DNA of 64,000 bases from Ohtaekwangia koreensis (GTDB taxonomy: Bacteria; Bacteroidota; Bacteroidia; Cytophagales; Cyclobacteriaceae). A program made the position numbers and the translations under genes. The stretch lies in NCBI RefSeq assembly GCF_900167975.1, contig NZ_FUZU01000001.1, forward strand, positions 1,770,580-1,834,579. The letters run 5' to 3'. Under the pieces are notes generated by a model, which made no database searches, was not told where the DNA came from, and saw nothing but the letters and a program-made list of their open reading frames with translations. Shown in pieces: positions 17,471-28,202 of this stretch; the stretch's first letter is position 1, and each line of letters starts with the position of its first letter.

Positions 17471-18880
17471 ATGAAGGTTGAACAGATTTATACCGGTTGC
17501 CTCGCACAGGGCGCGTATTACATAGAGTCAGAAGGGGAGGCCGTGATTATTGATCCATTACGGGAAGTTACACCGTATCTTGAAAAAGCAAAGAAAGGAA
17601 ATGCCGTAATCAAGTATGTGCTTGAAACACACTTTCATGCAGATTTCGTATCCGGACATCTTGATCTCGCTGCAAAAACCGGAGCAACCATTGTTTACGG
17701 TCCAAATGCTAATCCAAAGTTTGAAGCATATATAGCCAAAGACAGCGAAGAGCTGAAGATTGGTAAAGTGACTATTAAAGTGTTGCATACACCCGGGCAC
17801 ACCATGGAGTCGACTACCTATTTATTGCGTGATGAAAACGGTAAAGACTACGCAATCTTTAGTGGCGATACCTTATTTCTGGGAGATGTCGGCCGCCCGG
17901 ACCTCGCACAAAAAGCTGCACACATGACGCAGGACGATCTTGCTGGATTGCTGTATGATTCACTACGAAGCAAGATCATGCCGTTGGCAGATGATGTTAT
18001 AGTATATCCCGCACATGGCGCAGGTTCAGCGTGTGGTAAAAGTATGATGAAAGAAACCGTTGATACCCTTGGTAATCAACGCACCCGTAATTATGCTTTG
18101 CGTAGCAACATGACGCGTGAAGAATTTATAAAAGAAGTGAACGAGGGCTTGCTTCCGCCTCCTGCATATTTCCCGGAGAACGTGAAAATGAACAAGGAAG
18201 GATATGAGAGTATAGATAGTGTATTGAGCAAAGGTACACATGCACTCACGCCCGATGAATTTGAAACAGCTGCCAATGAAACCGGTGCTTTGGTTTTGGA
18301 TACGCGTGCGTCACAGATTTTTGCGAAAGGCTTTATACCCAATGCTATAAATATAGGGATCGATGGAAGTTTTGCTCCGTGGGTAGGTGCGTTGGTTCCT
18401 GGCGTTACTCATCCTATTCTGTTGATTGCTGAAGAAGGTCGCGAAGAAGAAATTGTAACGCGACTGGCACGTGTCGGATATGACAATACATTAGGATATC
18501 TGAAGGGCGGCTTCAAGGGATGGCTGCAAGCTGGCAAAGATGTAGACACCATTGATACTATATCTGCCGATGAATTTGCAAAACGTTTTCATAACAGTAA
18601 ATTATCCGTGTTCGATGTTCGTAAACCTGGTGAGTTTCAGGCAGAACATGTAGAGGGGGCAATGAATACACCATTAGATTTTCTGAACGAACACCTTTCT
18701 GAACTTCCGAAAGAAGGAGAGGTATATATACATTGTGCGAGTGGTTACCGATCCATGATCGCGGCTTCAATTCTGAAAGCAAGAGGCTGGAACAACCTTA
18801 TTGAAGTGTCTGGTGGTTTCAAAGCAATTGCAGCCACAGATATACCGAAGTCGGATTTTGTCTGTGCATCCAAATCATAA
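17471..18880 (+). CDS. Metallo-beta-lactamase fold hydrolase with two rhodanese domains (persulfide dioxygenase-like)
   Basis: A cytoplasmic protein of 469 residues. Residues 1-230 form an MBL domain of the persulfide dioxygenase (ETHE1/Blh) type: THFHADFVSGH at 53-63, HTPGHTMES, FSGDTLFLGDVGRPDL and VYPAHGAGSACGK supply the iron ligands and the conserved surroundings. A first rhodanese domain at about 260-360 lacks a catalytic Cys; a second at about 365-460 has Cys422 in HCASGYRS. Such proteins oxidise glutathione or low-molecular-weight persulfides to sulfite and can handle the product by sulfurtransfer. Two YeeE/YedE membrane proteins follow 6 and a few hundred bases downstream, forming a sulfur operon. 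The family call is secure; exact substrate is inferred. Confidence 0.92.
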   Translation: MKVEQIYTGCLAQGAYYIESEGEAVIIDPLREVTPYLEKAKKGNAVIKYVLETHFHADFVSGHLDLAAKTGATIVYGPNANPKFEAYIAKDSEELKIGKVTIKVLHTPGHTMESTTYLLRDENGKDYAIFSGDTLFLGDVGRPDLAQKAAHMTQDDLAGLLYDSLRSKIMPLADDVIVYPAHGAGSACGKSMMKETVDTLGNQRTRNYALRSNMTREEFIKEVNEGLLPPPAYFPENVKMNKEGYESIDSVLSKGTHALTPDEFETAANETGALVLDTRASQIFAKGFIPNAINIGIDGSFAPWVGALVPGVTHPILLIAEEGREEEIVTRLARVGYDNTLGYLKGGFKGWLQAGKDVDTIDTISADEFAKRFHNSKLSVFDVRKPGEFQAEHVEGAMNTPLDFLNEHLSELPKEGEVYIHCASGYRSMIAASILKARGWNNLIEVSGGFKAIAATDIPKSDFVCASKS

Positions 18881-18886
18881 TATATA

Positions 18887-19459
18887 GTGAAGGAACTGCT
18901 CGATGCTCTGTCAAATCCGTGGCCATGGTATATTGTAGGGCCTCTCATCGGGTTGACAGTGCCGCTGTTGTTGGTGTTGGGGAATAAACCCTTTGGTATA
19001 TCTTCAACGTTGCGTCACATCTGTGCTGCCTGTGTTCCGATGGACATTCCGTTCTTTCAATATCCGTGGAGAAAGGAGATCTGGAATTTACTTTTTGTTG
19101 TCGGTATTTTTATGGGGGCTATTATAGCCACTACCACTTTAAGTTCGCAGGAGCCAGTCCAGGTCACAGACGAACTGCGGGCCGAACTTGCAGCCTATGG
19201 TATAACAGATATGAAGGGGCTGGTGCCGAAAGATCTTTTTAATCTTCATAATCTTTTTACCCTGAAGGGATTTATACTGATGATCGCGGGAGGTTTCCTG
19301 GTGGGATTTGGTACCCGCTATGCAGGGGGATGTACTTCCGGCCATGCTATCACCGGGCTGTCCAATTTGCAATGGCCATCGTTGATCGCGACTATTTGTT
19401 TTATGATCGGAGGGATTGTGGTTGCTAATTTTGTTCTACCCTATATCCTGCGGCTATGA
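18887..19459 (+). CDS. YeeE/YedE-family membrane protein (first of a pair)
   Basis: An inner membrane protein of about 190 residues with four or five hydrophobic segments. It starts with GTG at 18887, six bases after the MBL-rhodanese stop. YeeE/YedE (DUF395, sulfur transport) hallmarks are the Cys-bearing loop HICAACVPMDIP and the GGFLVGFGTRYAGGCTSGHAITGL segment, where the second Cys lies in a membrane re-entrant position. The family includes thiosulfate importers (E. coli TsuA), whose conserved Cys residues pass the substrate. In Bacteroidota the transporter is often split into two short proteins, as here: the next gene carries the other half and overlaps by ATGA. Likely role: moving thiosulfate or another sulfur species beside the persulfide dioxygenase. 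Confidence 0.9.
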   Translation: MKELLDALSNPWPWYIVGPLIGLTVPLLLVLGNKPFGISSTLRHICAACVPMDIPFFQYPWRKEIWNLLFVVGIFMGAIIATTTLSSQEPVQVTDELRAELAAYGITDMKGLVPKDLFNLHNLFTLKGFILMIAGGFLVGFGTRYAGGCTSGHAITGLSNLQWPSLIATICFMIGGIVVANFVLPYILRL

Positions 19460-19971
19460 AGACAATCGGAAATAAAACCACGAAACTTTCGCAGGGTGAT
19501 AACGGTGATGTCCGATCACTGGACAGAGAATCCCAACCGACACTGAAGGTGCATTCGCCACTGCACTATATCCGATATATACTAGCTGGAATCTTTTTTG
19601 GAATATTGTTGGTGAAGGGCGAGGTGATCTCGTGGTTTCGCATACAAGAGATGTTTCGCTTCCAATCTTTCCACATGTATGGCGTAATCGGGTCAGCTGT
19701 ATTGACAGGAGCGATTTCCATTTTGCTCCTAAAGAAATTCCATGTAAAAGCATTGAACGGAGAATCCATGGTGTTCCCTGTAAAGGAGTTTAGTAAGGGA
19801 AATATATACGGTGGATTGCTGTTTGGTTTTGGATGGGCCATGACGGGTGCATGTCCCGGGCCGTTGTATGCACAGATTGGTACAGGCGCAGTAGTGGTTA
19901 TCTTTACGTTACTCAGTGCTATAGCAGGCACCTGGGTATATGGTCTTCTTCAGAAAAAATTACCACACTAG
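19456..19971 (+). CDS. YeeE/YedE-family membrane protein (second of a pair)
   Basis: The start ATG overlaps the stop of the preceding gene (ATGA), so the two are translationally coupled. The 171-residue protein has a soluble N-terminus of about 35 residues, then hydrophobic segments at about 38-56, 70-95, 115-135 and 145-165. The YeeE signature is GLLFGFGWAMTGACPGPLYA, with one conserved Cys in the re-entrant loop. Together with the preceding protein it makes up a complete YeeE-type unit, presumably a heteromeric transporter of an inorganic sulfur compound. The N-terminal extension is unusual for the family and has no motif I recognise. Confidence 0.9.
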   Translation: MKTIGNKTTKLSQGDNGDVRSLDRESQPTLKVHSPLHYIRYILAGIFFGILLVKGEVISWFRIQEMFRFQSFHMYGVIGSAVLTGAISILLLKKFHVKALNGESMVFPVKEFSKGNIYGGLLFGFGWAMTGACPGPLYAQIGTGAVVVIFTLLSAIAGTWVYGLLQKKLPH

Positions 19972-20024
19972 TTCACTTATTCAATTAAATCCACTTACCT
20001 TTTCTTGCTCTAAGCCGGCAAGAA

Positions 20025-20666
20025 ATGAAAAGATTCTTCGTTCCACTCTTTAGCTTCATTCTTTTAGGAGTCAGTGGCAGTGGATATACCTTGTTACAAA
20101 GTACAGGTGTATTCACAGGCTATACACACATCGGCAATCCGGAAAAGTCAGGGGCTTTCAATTATAGTATATCAGAGCAAGTGTATACCCTGGAAGGGGC
20201 AAGCGGTAATATGTGGTTCGATCATGATGATTTTCATTTTATCTGGAAAAAAGTGAAAGGTGATTTTATACTGGAGGCTACCGTAGAGTTTGTTGGCAAG
20301 GGTGTTGAGCCACACCGGAAAGTAGGATGGATGGTTCGTCAGAATCTGGACGCAAACTCACCGCACATTAATGCCGTGGTGCATGGTGATGGATTGACTT
20401 CACTTCAATATAGAAAAGTTATAGGTGGAATGACCGAAGAAGTGACGACAGAAATCGTGGCGCCCACCCAATTGAAATTGGAACGCAAAGGAAACCTCTA
20501 TAAGATGTCTGCCGCCCGGATGGGAGAGCCCTTCGTAACGGCTGAATATAGTGAGCTTGTATTAAGCGATGAAGTATATATAGGCTTGTTCCTCTGTTCA
20601 CATAATGAGACAGCCATTGAAAAAGGAATTTTCCGTGACGTGAAAATCACAGTCGCCAAAAAATAA
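20025..20666 (+). CDS. Secreted DUF1349-like (concanavalin-type beta-sandwich) protein
   Basis: A 213-residue protein with a signal peptide (FFVPLFSFILLGVSGSGYT). The mature part resembles the DUF1349/laminin-G-like sandwich often fused to TolB-type propellers or glycan-active enzymes in Bacteroidota: GNMWFDHDDFHFIWKKVKGDF, then HRKVGWMVRQNLDANSPHINAVVHGDG, then LFLCSHNE and the closing FRDVKIT strand. No catalytic residues can be assigned; a binding role is more likely. It lies 53 bases after the second YeeE gene on the same strand, so it may be read through from the sulfur operon, but nothing in the sequence ties it to sulfur chemistry. Confidence 0.68.
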   Translation: MKRFFVPLFSFILLGVSGSGYTLLQSTGVFTGYTHIGNPEKSGAFNYSISEQVYTLEGASGNMWFDHDDFHFIWKKVKGDFILEATVEFVGKGVEPHRKVGWMVRQNLDANSPHINAVVHGDGLTSLQYRKVIGGMTEEVTTEIVAPTQLKLERKGNLYKMSAARMGEPFVTAEYSELVLSDEVYIGLFLCSHNETAIEKGIFRDVKITVAKK

Positions 20667-20678
20667 CAAATTTTTAAT

Positions 20679-21092
20679 TTAGCGGGACAGATTCTTCTCC
20701 ACGTGTTGATTGGCAATCTGCGTGATGGCCAATACCGTTTGGTTGAATCCTTCAACGGTAGACGGTTTACTTAAAAACTTATCGGCTCCTGACTTCAGGC
20801 AAAACTCCTTGTCTTCTTTAGAGGAAGAAGTGGTAAGTATAACTATAGGTATATGACTGAACGTTGAAGATTTTAGGGAAATTAACACCTCACGTCCATG
20901 CATTTTTGGAAGATTCAAATCGAGAATGATAATATCGGGGAAAATTTTACACAATTGGAGGTAAGGAAGAACCTTATCGCCTTCTTTAATCGATTCTATC
21001 CTGAACTTCACATCGTTGTCATGCAACGCCTCTAATAGAAGTTCAACGTCATCAGGATCATCTTCCACCAGAAGAATGTTCATCATATTCAT
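20679..21092 (-). CDS. Single-domain response regulator (CheY-like, Rcp1 type)
   Basis: A 137-residue receiver domain with no output domain. Acidic pocket Asp11-Asp12, phosphoacceptor Asp58 in DIIILDLNLPKMHG, Thr/Ser at VILTTSSS and Lys in LSKPS complete the active site. The longer insertion between beta3 and beta4 and the loop after Asp58 match the Rcp1-type regulators that partner with phytochrome-like or PAS-rich kinases. It is divergent from, and 61 bases away from, the CheB-CheR-histidine kinase gene, which is its likely kinase. It converges with the DUF1349-like gene with a 12-base gap. Confidence 0.93.
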   Translation of the reverse strand: MNMMNILLVEDDPDDVELLLEALHDNDVKFRIESIKEGDKVLPYLQLCKIFPDIIILDLNLPKMHGREVLISLKSSTFSHIPIVILTTSSSKEDKEFCLKSGADKFLSKPSTVEGFNQTVLAITQIANQHVEKNLSR

Positions 21093-21153
21093 TATTTAAA
21101 TATAGGCACATTAATTTATTCAGCAAATTAAAAATAATTGTCTTCGTATTCCG

Positions 21154-24100
21154 ATGGCTCATTCATTAATAAAATACAATAAACATTATATAGTTGGAAT
21201 TGGCGCCTCTGCCGGAGGAATCGAAGCTATTCACGATTTGTTTGATAACATCCCCCAACATAATAACCTTTCATTTGTAATCATTCAACACCTCTCTCCA
21301 GACTATAAGAGCCTTATGGTAGAGTTGCTTTCCAAGCATACTGCCATGCAAGTATTGGAGGCTGAAGATGGAATGCCAATTCGTTCTGGCTGTGTATATA
21401 TCCTCCCACGCAAAAAGTTAATGACCGTTCGAAAGGGAAAACTCTACTTGGTAGAGAAGGAACAATCTACATTGCCAAACCATGCTATAGATATATTCTT
21501 TGAATCACTCGCAAAAGAAAAAACAAAAGATGCCATAGGAATTATTTTGTCGGGCACGGGTACCGATGGTTCCCGTGGTATAGAATCCATTAAAGAGAAA
21601 GGGGGTATCGTAATTGTTCAGGACCCGCAAAGTGCTGCGTTTGACGGAATGCCAAACAGCGCTATAGCAACGGGACTGGCTGATCTTGTCTTGCCTCCGG
21701 AAATGATTGGAACTGAATTGCTCGAATTCTTAAAAGAGGTTCCACTCGTTCGTTCTCTTACTACACTTACACAAACTGAAGAATTGTTACTAAAAGATAT
21801 ACTTGAAATGTTGCATCAGAAGACGCAACATGATTTTATGCACTATAAACGCCCAACGTTGTTCAGACGTTTGGCGAAGCGCATGGCGGAACTTGATGTC
21901 AAGACGCTGAAAGACTACCGCGATTTTTTGCAGGAGAATCCGGAAGAATTGGAAATACTTTGCCGGGAATTTCTGATTAACGTAACGCGCTTCTTCCGAG
22001 ATGAGGAAGCTTTTGAAACGCTTCGGACGGAAGTTATACCCGCTATATTTGCCGATAAGAAACCTGGAGATTCTATTAAAATTTGGGTAGCTGCCTGTAG
22101 CAGTGGTGAAGAAGCTTATACCGTGGCAATTTTGCTCATGGAGCAGATGGAAGCATTGAAAGTGAATTTTAGTGTGAAGGTATTTGCCACCGATATAGAT
22201 GAAGAAGCATTGGAAATAGCCTCTCGGGGTATATATAGTGAGTCCATTGCCAGCGATGTTCCTGTACAATATCTTGAAAAGTATTTTATAGTGGAAGGCA
22301 ATACCTATCGGGTTTCACAAGAGTTAAGGAAGCTTGTAGTTTTTGCAAATCATGATATACTGCGTGATCCTCCCTTTAGCAAACTTGACCTGATTACGTG
22401 TCGTAATATGTTTATATACCTGACGAGCGATCTCCAGGTAAAGGCCTTAAGGCGATTCCACTTTGCGTTGAATATGAATTCGTTCCTCATGTTGGGGCCG
22501 AGCGAAAATATAGGTGTCCTGAAGGAATCCATGCAGGAGGTGAACCGGAAATGGAAGATATACCGATGTCTTACCAAGTCACGTTCATCCGATCCGGACG
22601 CGATCATCACTCCGCTGGAGAACAGGCTATATGTTACCCCGCATCATCCCTACGCGAAGCAAGCTACGAGCAGCATGACGGAAGCGTTTAAAGAAACGTT
22701 GATCGAAGGGCGAAGAATTGCCGGTATATTTATAGATAAGGAATTTAACATTAAGCAGGCAACTGGGAACTTCAAACACTTTTTAAGATTGCCTGATGAT
22801 AATTTCAATTTCAACTTGTTAAAGCTGGTCCGTCCGAGCCTGGCCGTTACGTTGGGAATCTGTGTTCGAAAAGCTATTGCCAAGAACGAACGTGTAATCA
22901 TGAATCACGCGTGGATACCGGACGATAACACAGATCATTTTGTAAACATCATCGTGAAGCCCTTCTTCCGTCAACCGGAACTTGCATTTTTATGTATTGT
23001 GCTGGAGGAGGAATTAATTATAGATAAACCTATTACGACCCAAACAGATTTGTCCGTTGACTTCGAGCGGCTGAATGAACTTGAGCGGGAATTAAGAGAA
23101 ACGCGTGAAAGCCTGCAGGCGATTGTTGAAGAAACAGAAACAACAAATGAAGAATTGCAATCGAGCAACGAAGAGTTGATCTCGATGAATGAAGAATTGC
23201 AAAGTACCAATGAAGAATTGCAATCTTTGAACGAAGAACTTCATACCGTAAGCGGAGAGCACCAGTTGAGAATAAAAGAGCTCCTCGAACTTAACGATGA
23301 TCTCAATAACTATTTTACAAATTCTGGTATCGGACAAATTCTCATTGATAAAAAGATGGTCATCCGGAGATTTACTCCGGCTGTAAAGCGCGTGATAAAC
23401 CTTATAGAGTCAGATATAGGCAGATCTATTATGGACATCACCACCAACCTGAAAGATGTAGACCTGGTAAAATATGTTAGGCAGGTAGCCACGGATGGTC
23501 GTGCCGTTCAGAAAGAAGTTGTGCTTACCAATAATATGTTTTACTCCATGCGGATCGCTCCTTATTTAAAACATACCAAGGAGACTGATGGTGTCGTTAT
23601 CAATTTTATAGATGTAACGGAGTCGAAAAAGCTTTCCAGTATAATTGAAAGTATATTTCATAGTTCAACCAGCGGTATCATTGCGCATCAGGCAATTCGC
23701 AAAGAAGAGAAAATTGTTGACTTTGAAGTGTTGGCGATAAATGATGCAGCCGAAAAAATGTTGGACTTACAGAGCGGGTCTGCTGTCGGTAAAAGCATGT
23801 CGATGAATTTTGGAGATAAGAGGGAAGAATTTATGTCCATGTTTGAAGATGTGATCACCAATAATAAGATCGCACAGTTTGAGTTTCACCAACAGAGCAA
23901 TGGCCGATGGTTTGATGTCATTGCAGTAAAGATGCTGGATGGATTGGTCACGACTTTTACAGATATATCCGATAAGAAGAGAGCTGCCGATATGATCGCG
24001 CGCAGTTATCAGGATCTGCAAGTCACATCACAACAATTGATAGAGTCGAATACGCAGCTGGAGCGTTCTAATTTTGATCTGCTCCAGTTTGCCTCTGTAG

Positions 24101-24897
24101 CTTCACATGATTTGAAAGAACCGCTGCGGAAGATTCAGGCTTTCGGAAATATACTTCAATCAAAAGTTAAAGATAAAATATCGGAAAGTGAATTGAGTTA
24201 CCTCAACAAGATTGTATCGGCTTCAAGCCGCATGCAAACCCTTATTGAAGATGTACTTACACTATCAAAACTTTCAAACAGTGAATTGAATAAAGAGAAG
24301 ACCGACCTGAATAGAATTATCAGACGTATCTGTGACGACCTCGATATAGCGATCACTGAAAAGAATGCGGTGATTACAGTTGGCAATCTCCCTATGGTGA
24401 ACGCAGTGCCTGGGCAAATGCGGCAACTTTTTCAAAACCTGTTGACGAATGCATTGAAATTCTCCGATAAGGAGATACCTCATATCAAGATAGAAGAACA
24501 ACCAATCACCCAGGAGATCTCGCGTGAGTATAATATCAGACAAAAGGATTTTGTTTGTATAAAAGTGGAGGACAACGGTATTGGTTTTGAAAACGAGTAT
24601 AAGGATAAAATATTCGGTATTTTCCAACGCCTTCACGGACGTAACTATGACGGTACAGGCATTGGATTATCAATCGCCAAAAAGATAGTAGAGATGCATG
24701 GTGGTATCATTGATGGTAAAGGTGAGCTGAACAAGGGCGCTACATTTTCGATCTTCTTACCTGTAAATGGTGTTACGGCCGCAAATATATATATAGGCAA
24801 TAACGATACGCTGGGGCTATTGGACGCGAACCGATATAAAGATGGCAACGCCCAGGCTGACGGCAGTCAAAAAATTATTAAAACAGGGGCGAATTAA
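21154..24897 (+). CDS. CheB-CheR-PAS hybrid with C-terminal histidine kinase
   Basis: A 1247-residue cytoplasmic sensor kinase without membrane segments. In order: CheB methylesterase domain (about 10-195; Ser19 in GASAGG, His in IIQHLSPDYKS, Asp in SGTGTDGSRG); CheR methyltransferase (about 205-480; RRLAKRM, CREFLINVTRFFRD, WVAACSSGEEAYT, FATDIDEEAL, DLITCRNMFIYL); a PAS-like region; a long coiled coil with repeated NEELQS units at about 640-700; two more PAS domains (about 705-950); then HisKA with His985 in SHDLKEPLRK and HATPase_c (NLLTNALKF, DNGIGF, GTGIGLSIAKKI). There are no chemoreceptors or flagellar genes nearby. The CheB/CheR parts in such proteins are thought to sense or modify unknown partners rather than chemoreceptors. 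Confidence 0.94.
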   Translation: MAHSLIKYNKHYIVGIGASAGGIEAIHDLFDNIPQHNNLSFVIIQHLSPDYKSLMVELLSKHTAMQVLEAEDGMPIRSGCVYILPRKKLMTVRKGKLYLVEKEQSTLPNHAIDIFFESLAKEKTKDAIGIILSGTGTDGSRGIESIKEKGGIVIVQDPQSAAFDGMPNSAIATGLADLVLPPEMIGTELLEFLKEVPLVRSLTTLTQTEELLLKDILEMLHQKTQHDFMHYKRPTLFRRLAKRMAELDVKTLKDYRDFLQENPEELEILCREFLINVTRFFRDEEAFETLRTEVIPAIFADKKPGDSIKIWVAACSSGEEAYTVAILLMEQMEALKVNFSVKVFATDIDEEALEIASRGIYSESIASDVPVQYLEKYFIVEGNTYRVSQELRKLVVFANHDILRDPPFSKLDLITCRNMFIYLTSDLQVKALRRFHFALNMNSFLMLGPSENIGVLKESMQEVNRKWKIYRCLTKSRSSDPDAIITPLENRLYVTPHHPYAKQATSSMTEAFKETLIEGRRIAGIFIDKEFNIKQATGNFKHFLRLPDDNFNFNLLKLVRPSLAVTLGICVRKAIAKNERVIMNHAWIPDDNTDHFVNIIVKPFFRQPELAFLCIVLEEELIIDKPITTQTDLSVDFERLNELERELRETRESLQAIVEETETTNEELQSSNEELISMNEELQSTNEELQSLNEELHTVSGEHQLRIKELLELNDDLNNYFTNSGIGQILIDKKMVIRRFTPAVKRVINLIESDIGRSIMDITTNLKDVDLVKYVRQVATDGRAVQKEVVLTNNMFYSMRIAPYLKHTKETDGVVINFIDVTESKKLSSIIESIFHSSTSGIIAHQAIRKEEKIVDFEVLAINDAAEKMLDLQSGSAVGKSMSMNFGDKREEFMSMFEDVITNNKIAQFEFHQQSNGRWFDVIAVKMLDGLVTTFTDISDKKRAADMIARSYQDLQVTSQQLIESNTQLERSNFDLLQFASVASHDLKEPLRKIQAFGNILQSKVKDKISESELSYLNKIVSASSRMQTLIEDVLTLSKLSNSELNKEKTDLNRIIRRICDDLDIAITEKNAVITVGNLPMVNAVPGQMRQLFQNLLTNALKFSDKEIPHIKIEEQPITQEISREYNIRQKDFVCIKVEDNGIGFENEYKDKIFGIFQRLHGRNYDGTGIGLSIAKKIVEMHGGIIDGKGELNKGATFSIFLPVNGVTAANIYIGNNDTLGLLDANRYKDGNAQADGSQKIIKTGAN

Positions 24898-25295
24898 GGT
24901 CTTACCAGGAGCTCCTTTAAGCGTTCAAGAGAAACGGGCTTTGTAACATAGGCCATAACTTCTTCGAAGGTTTCTGCCTGGCTTATATCGCGTGGATGAT
25001 CGGATGAACTTACGAGCATGATATCGATCGGTTTGCTGAGGTTGCTTTTAAGTTCTTTAAACCTGGAAAGAAAATCCCAGCCGTTTACAACAGGCATATA
25101 GATATCCAGTAGAATTACATCAGGTAGTTGATTCGTAGCCTTAGGGTTCGCCTGGAGGTAATCCAAGGCTGCACGCGCGCTGTTATAGATCGTGATGATG
25201 TCTGCGAGTTCTCCGAGTTCCGCAAGCCTTTTAAGCATAAAAGATGACATAGGATCATCATCGATTATCCAGATGTTAGGAATTCGTTGGCCCAT
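24894..25295 (-). CDS. Single-domain response regulator (CheY-like)
   Basis: A 133-residue receiver domain. The start is taken as ATG at 25295 (MGQRIPNIWIIDDDP), which puts the acidic pocket at the usual place; a longer frame would add 17 untypical residues. Phosphoacceptor Asp64 in VILLDIYMPVVNG, Ser in MLVSSSD and Lys in YVTKPVS are present. It overlaps the end of the convergent hybrid kinase gene by 4 bases, so it belongs physically to the same signalling locus. With the other single-domain regulator at 20.7-21.1 kb, the kinase is flanked by one receiver on each side. Confidence 0.92.
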   Translation of the reverse strand: MGQRIPNIWIIDDDPMSSFMLKRLAELGELADIITIYNSARAALDYLQANPKATNQLPDVILLDIYMPVVNGWDFLSRFKELKSNLSKPIDIMLVSSSDHPRDISQAETFEEVMAYVTKPVSLERLKELLVRP

Positions 25296-25773
25296 AGACA
25301 GAAGAGTCAGATTAGTTGTGAGTCCAAATTTATATGAATTCCACACAATTCAGTGTGTCCGGCTTGGAACCGCATGGGTGACTTGCCTCGTTTAGGTGTA
25401 AGATAAAATGGGATATAGCCAATTTTCTCCTATGTAATCAACCATACAATTGGTCATAGTGTTTACATCACACTAAACTCCGCCCAATTTTGCTGTTTCA
25501 GTGAAGTAATATTATCAATGTCTCGCAGGTATGCCAGTCATACTTTACTTATAAGAATTGCAGCTGTGGGACAGTTAAAGATGTACGGTGAAACAATTAT
25601 CTCTCGATTTCATATAGTCCTTTGTCTAAGAAGTGAATAGAAGGACAGGCTATATCCGTGATGTAAATGGTAATAAGGGGACGGAAAAAATACGGTGCTT
25701 TACGGTATGTAATCGCTATAACTTCAAAAGTTATCATCTCGTTATCATAGCTATAATAAATACAATCAACCCT
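25296..25773. other. Intergenic region of 478 bases
   Basis: It contains the upstream regions of the minus-strand response regulator and of the small secreted protein. No ORF with codon-like structure, RNA gene, strong hairpin or repeat was recognised on either strand. It is AT-rich near 25720-25770. Confidence 0.5.
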
Positions 25774-26142
25774 ATGAAAAAAATAGTAATCACCATGATG
25801 GTTTGCATGCTTACAGGCGTAGCACTGTTTGCACAAGCACCTGCAAAACAGTCGATACGCATAACACCGGAGCAGGTGCCGATGGCGGTTAGGCAGTCTT
25901 ATGAGAAAGACTTTGGGACATTGCCCGAAGATGGCTACTGGATGGTATACGCTGAGACGACACCGGATGGAAAGCGTACCGCTACGAAGCCTCTGTGGTA
26001 TAGCTATAATAAACGCAGCAAAGGTGAACGCATCGAACTTCGTTTTCTTCCTACCGGTGAAATATCATCTGCGAAAGGTATAGACAGAAGTAAGTACCAG
26101 GTATCGGACTCCATTTTCATTGATAAAAAGAAGATCGGGTAG
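25774..26142 (+). CDS. Small secreted protein, possibly PepSY-like
   Basis: The start is ATG at 25774, which opens a signal peptide (MKKIVITMMVCMLTGVALFAQ); the open frame extends further upstream but without signal-like sequence. The mature protein is about 100 residues. The segment TPEQVPMAVRQSYEKDFG resembles the opening helix of PepSY-like or DUF2874 domains (usually VPxAVxxAFxxxF), followed by a YWMVYAET strand and a basic region. I would not assign a function; an exported inhibitory or binding domain is the best guess. It stands alone, convergent with groEL, sharing the bidirectional terminator. Confidence 0.7.
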   Translation: MKKIVITMMVCMLTGVALFAQAPAKQSIRITPEQVPMAVRQSYEKDFGTLPEDGYWMVYAETTPDGKRTATKPLWYSYNKRSKGERIELRFLPTGEISSAKGIDRSKYQVSDSIFIDKKKIG

Positions 26143-26211
26143 GAGCGTCAGCATCCGGAAGATCTATATTGTATCAGCCTATATTTACCGGCTATATATT
26201 TGTTAAATAAA

Positions 26212-26239
26212 AAAGGCTTCACCTTTCGATGAAGCCTTT
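26212..26239. terminator. Bidirectional terminator between the small secreted protein and groEL
   Basis: AAAGGCTTCA (26212-26221) and TGAAGCCTTT (26230-26239) form a perfect 10-bp stem with an 8-base loop. A-rich sequence lies before it and T-rich after it, so it can end transcription from both convergent genes. Confidence 0.85.
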
Positions 26240-26261
26240 ATATATAGTATGATTGTATCGA

Positions 26262-27902
<1,641 letters not shown>

Positions 27903-27923
27903 TTAGATTGTTTGAGTGATTGA

Positions 27924-28202
27924 TTAAATGATTCCGAAGATATCAGAGTTACGCATGATCAGGTACTCTTTTCCATCGATATTGATTTCCGTACCGGCAT
28001 ACTTTCCATAGAGAACATTGTCACCTACTTTTACAGTTACAGGTTTGTCCTTCAGGCCTTCTCCTACGGCTACAATTACGCCTTTCTGAGGCTTTTCTTT
28101 TGCCGTGTCAGGAATGATAATTCCAGACGCTGTTTTAGTTTCAGCTTCAGCGGGTTCAACTAGTACCCTGTCCTCGTTTGGTTTAAAGTTGATTTTTGCC
28201 AT
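27924..28202 (-). CDS. groS: Co-chaperonin GroES (10 kDa)
   Basis: The heptameric lid of the GroEL chamber. It has 92 residues with the conserved start [19 protein letters not shown], the mobile loop [18 protein letters not shown] at about 24-41 and the end [17 protein letters not shown]. It is the first gene of the operon. No CIRCE inverted repeat (TTAGCACTC-N9-GAGTGCTAA) is visible in the 150 bases upstream, so HrcA control of the usual kind is not supported by the sequence; control through a sigma factor is more likely. Confidence 0.98.
   Translation of the reverse strand: MAKINFKPNEDRVLVEPAEAETKTASGIIIPDTAKEKPQKGVIVAVGEGLKDKPVTVKVGDNVLYGKYAGTEINIDGKEYLIMRNSDIFGII

Noticed and set aside
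21154-25295. Classical chemotaxis cluster
   Set aside because: CheB and CheR motifs are fused into a histidine kinase; no cheA, cheW, receptor or flagellar gene is nearby.
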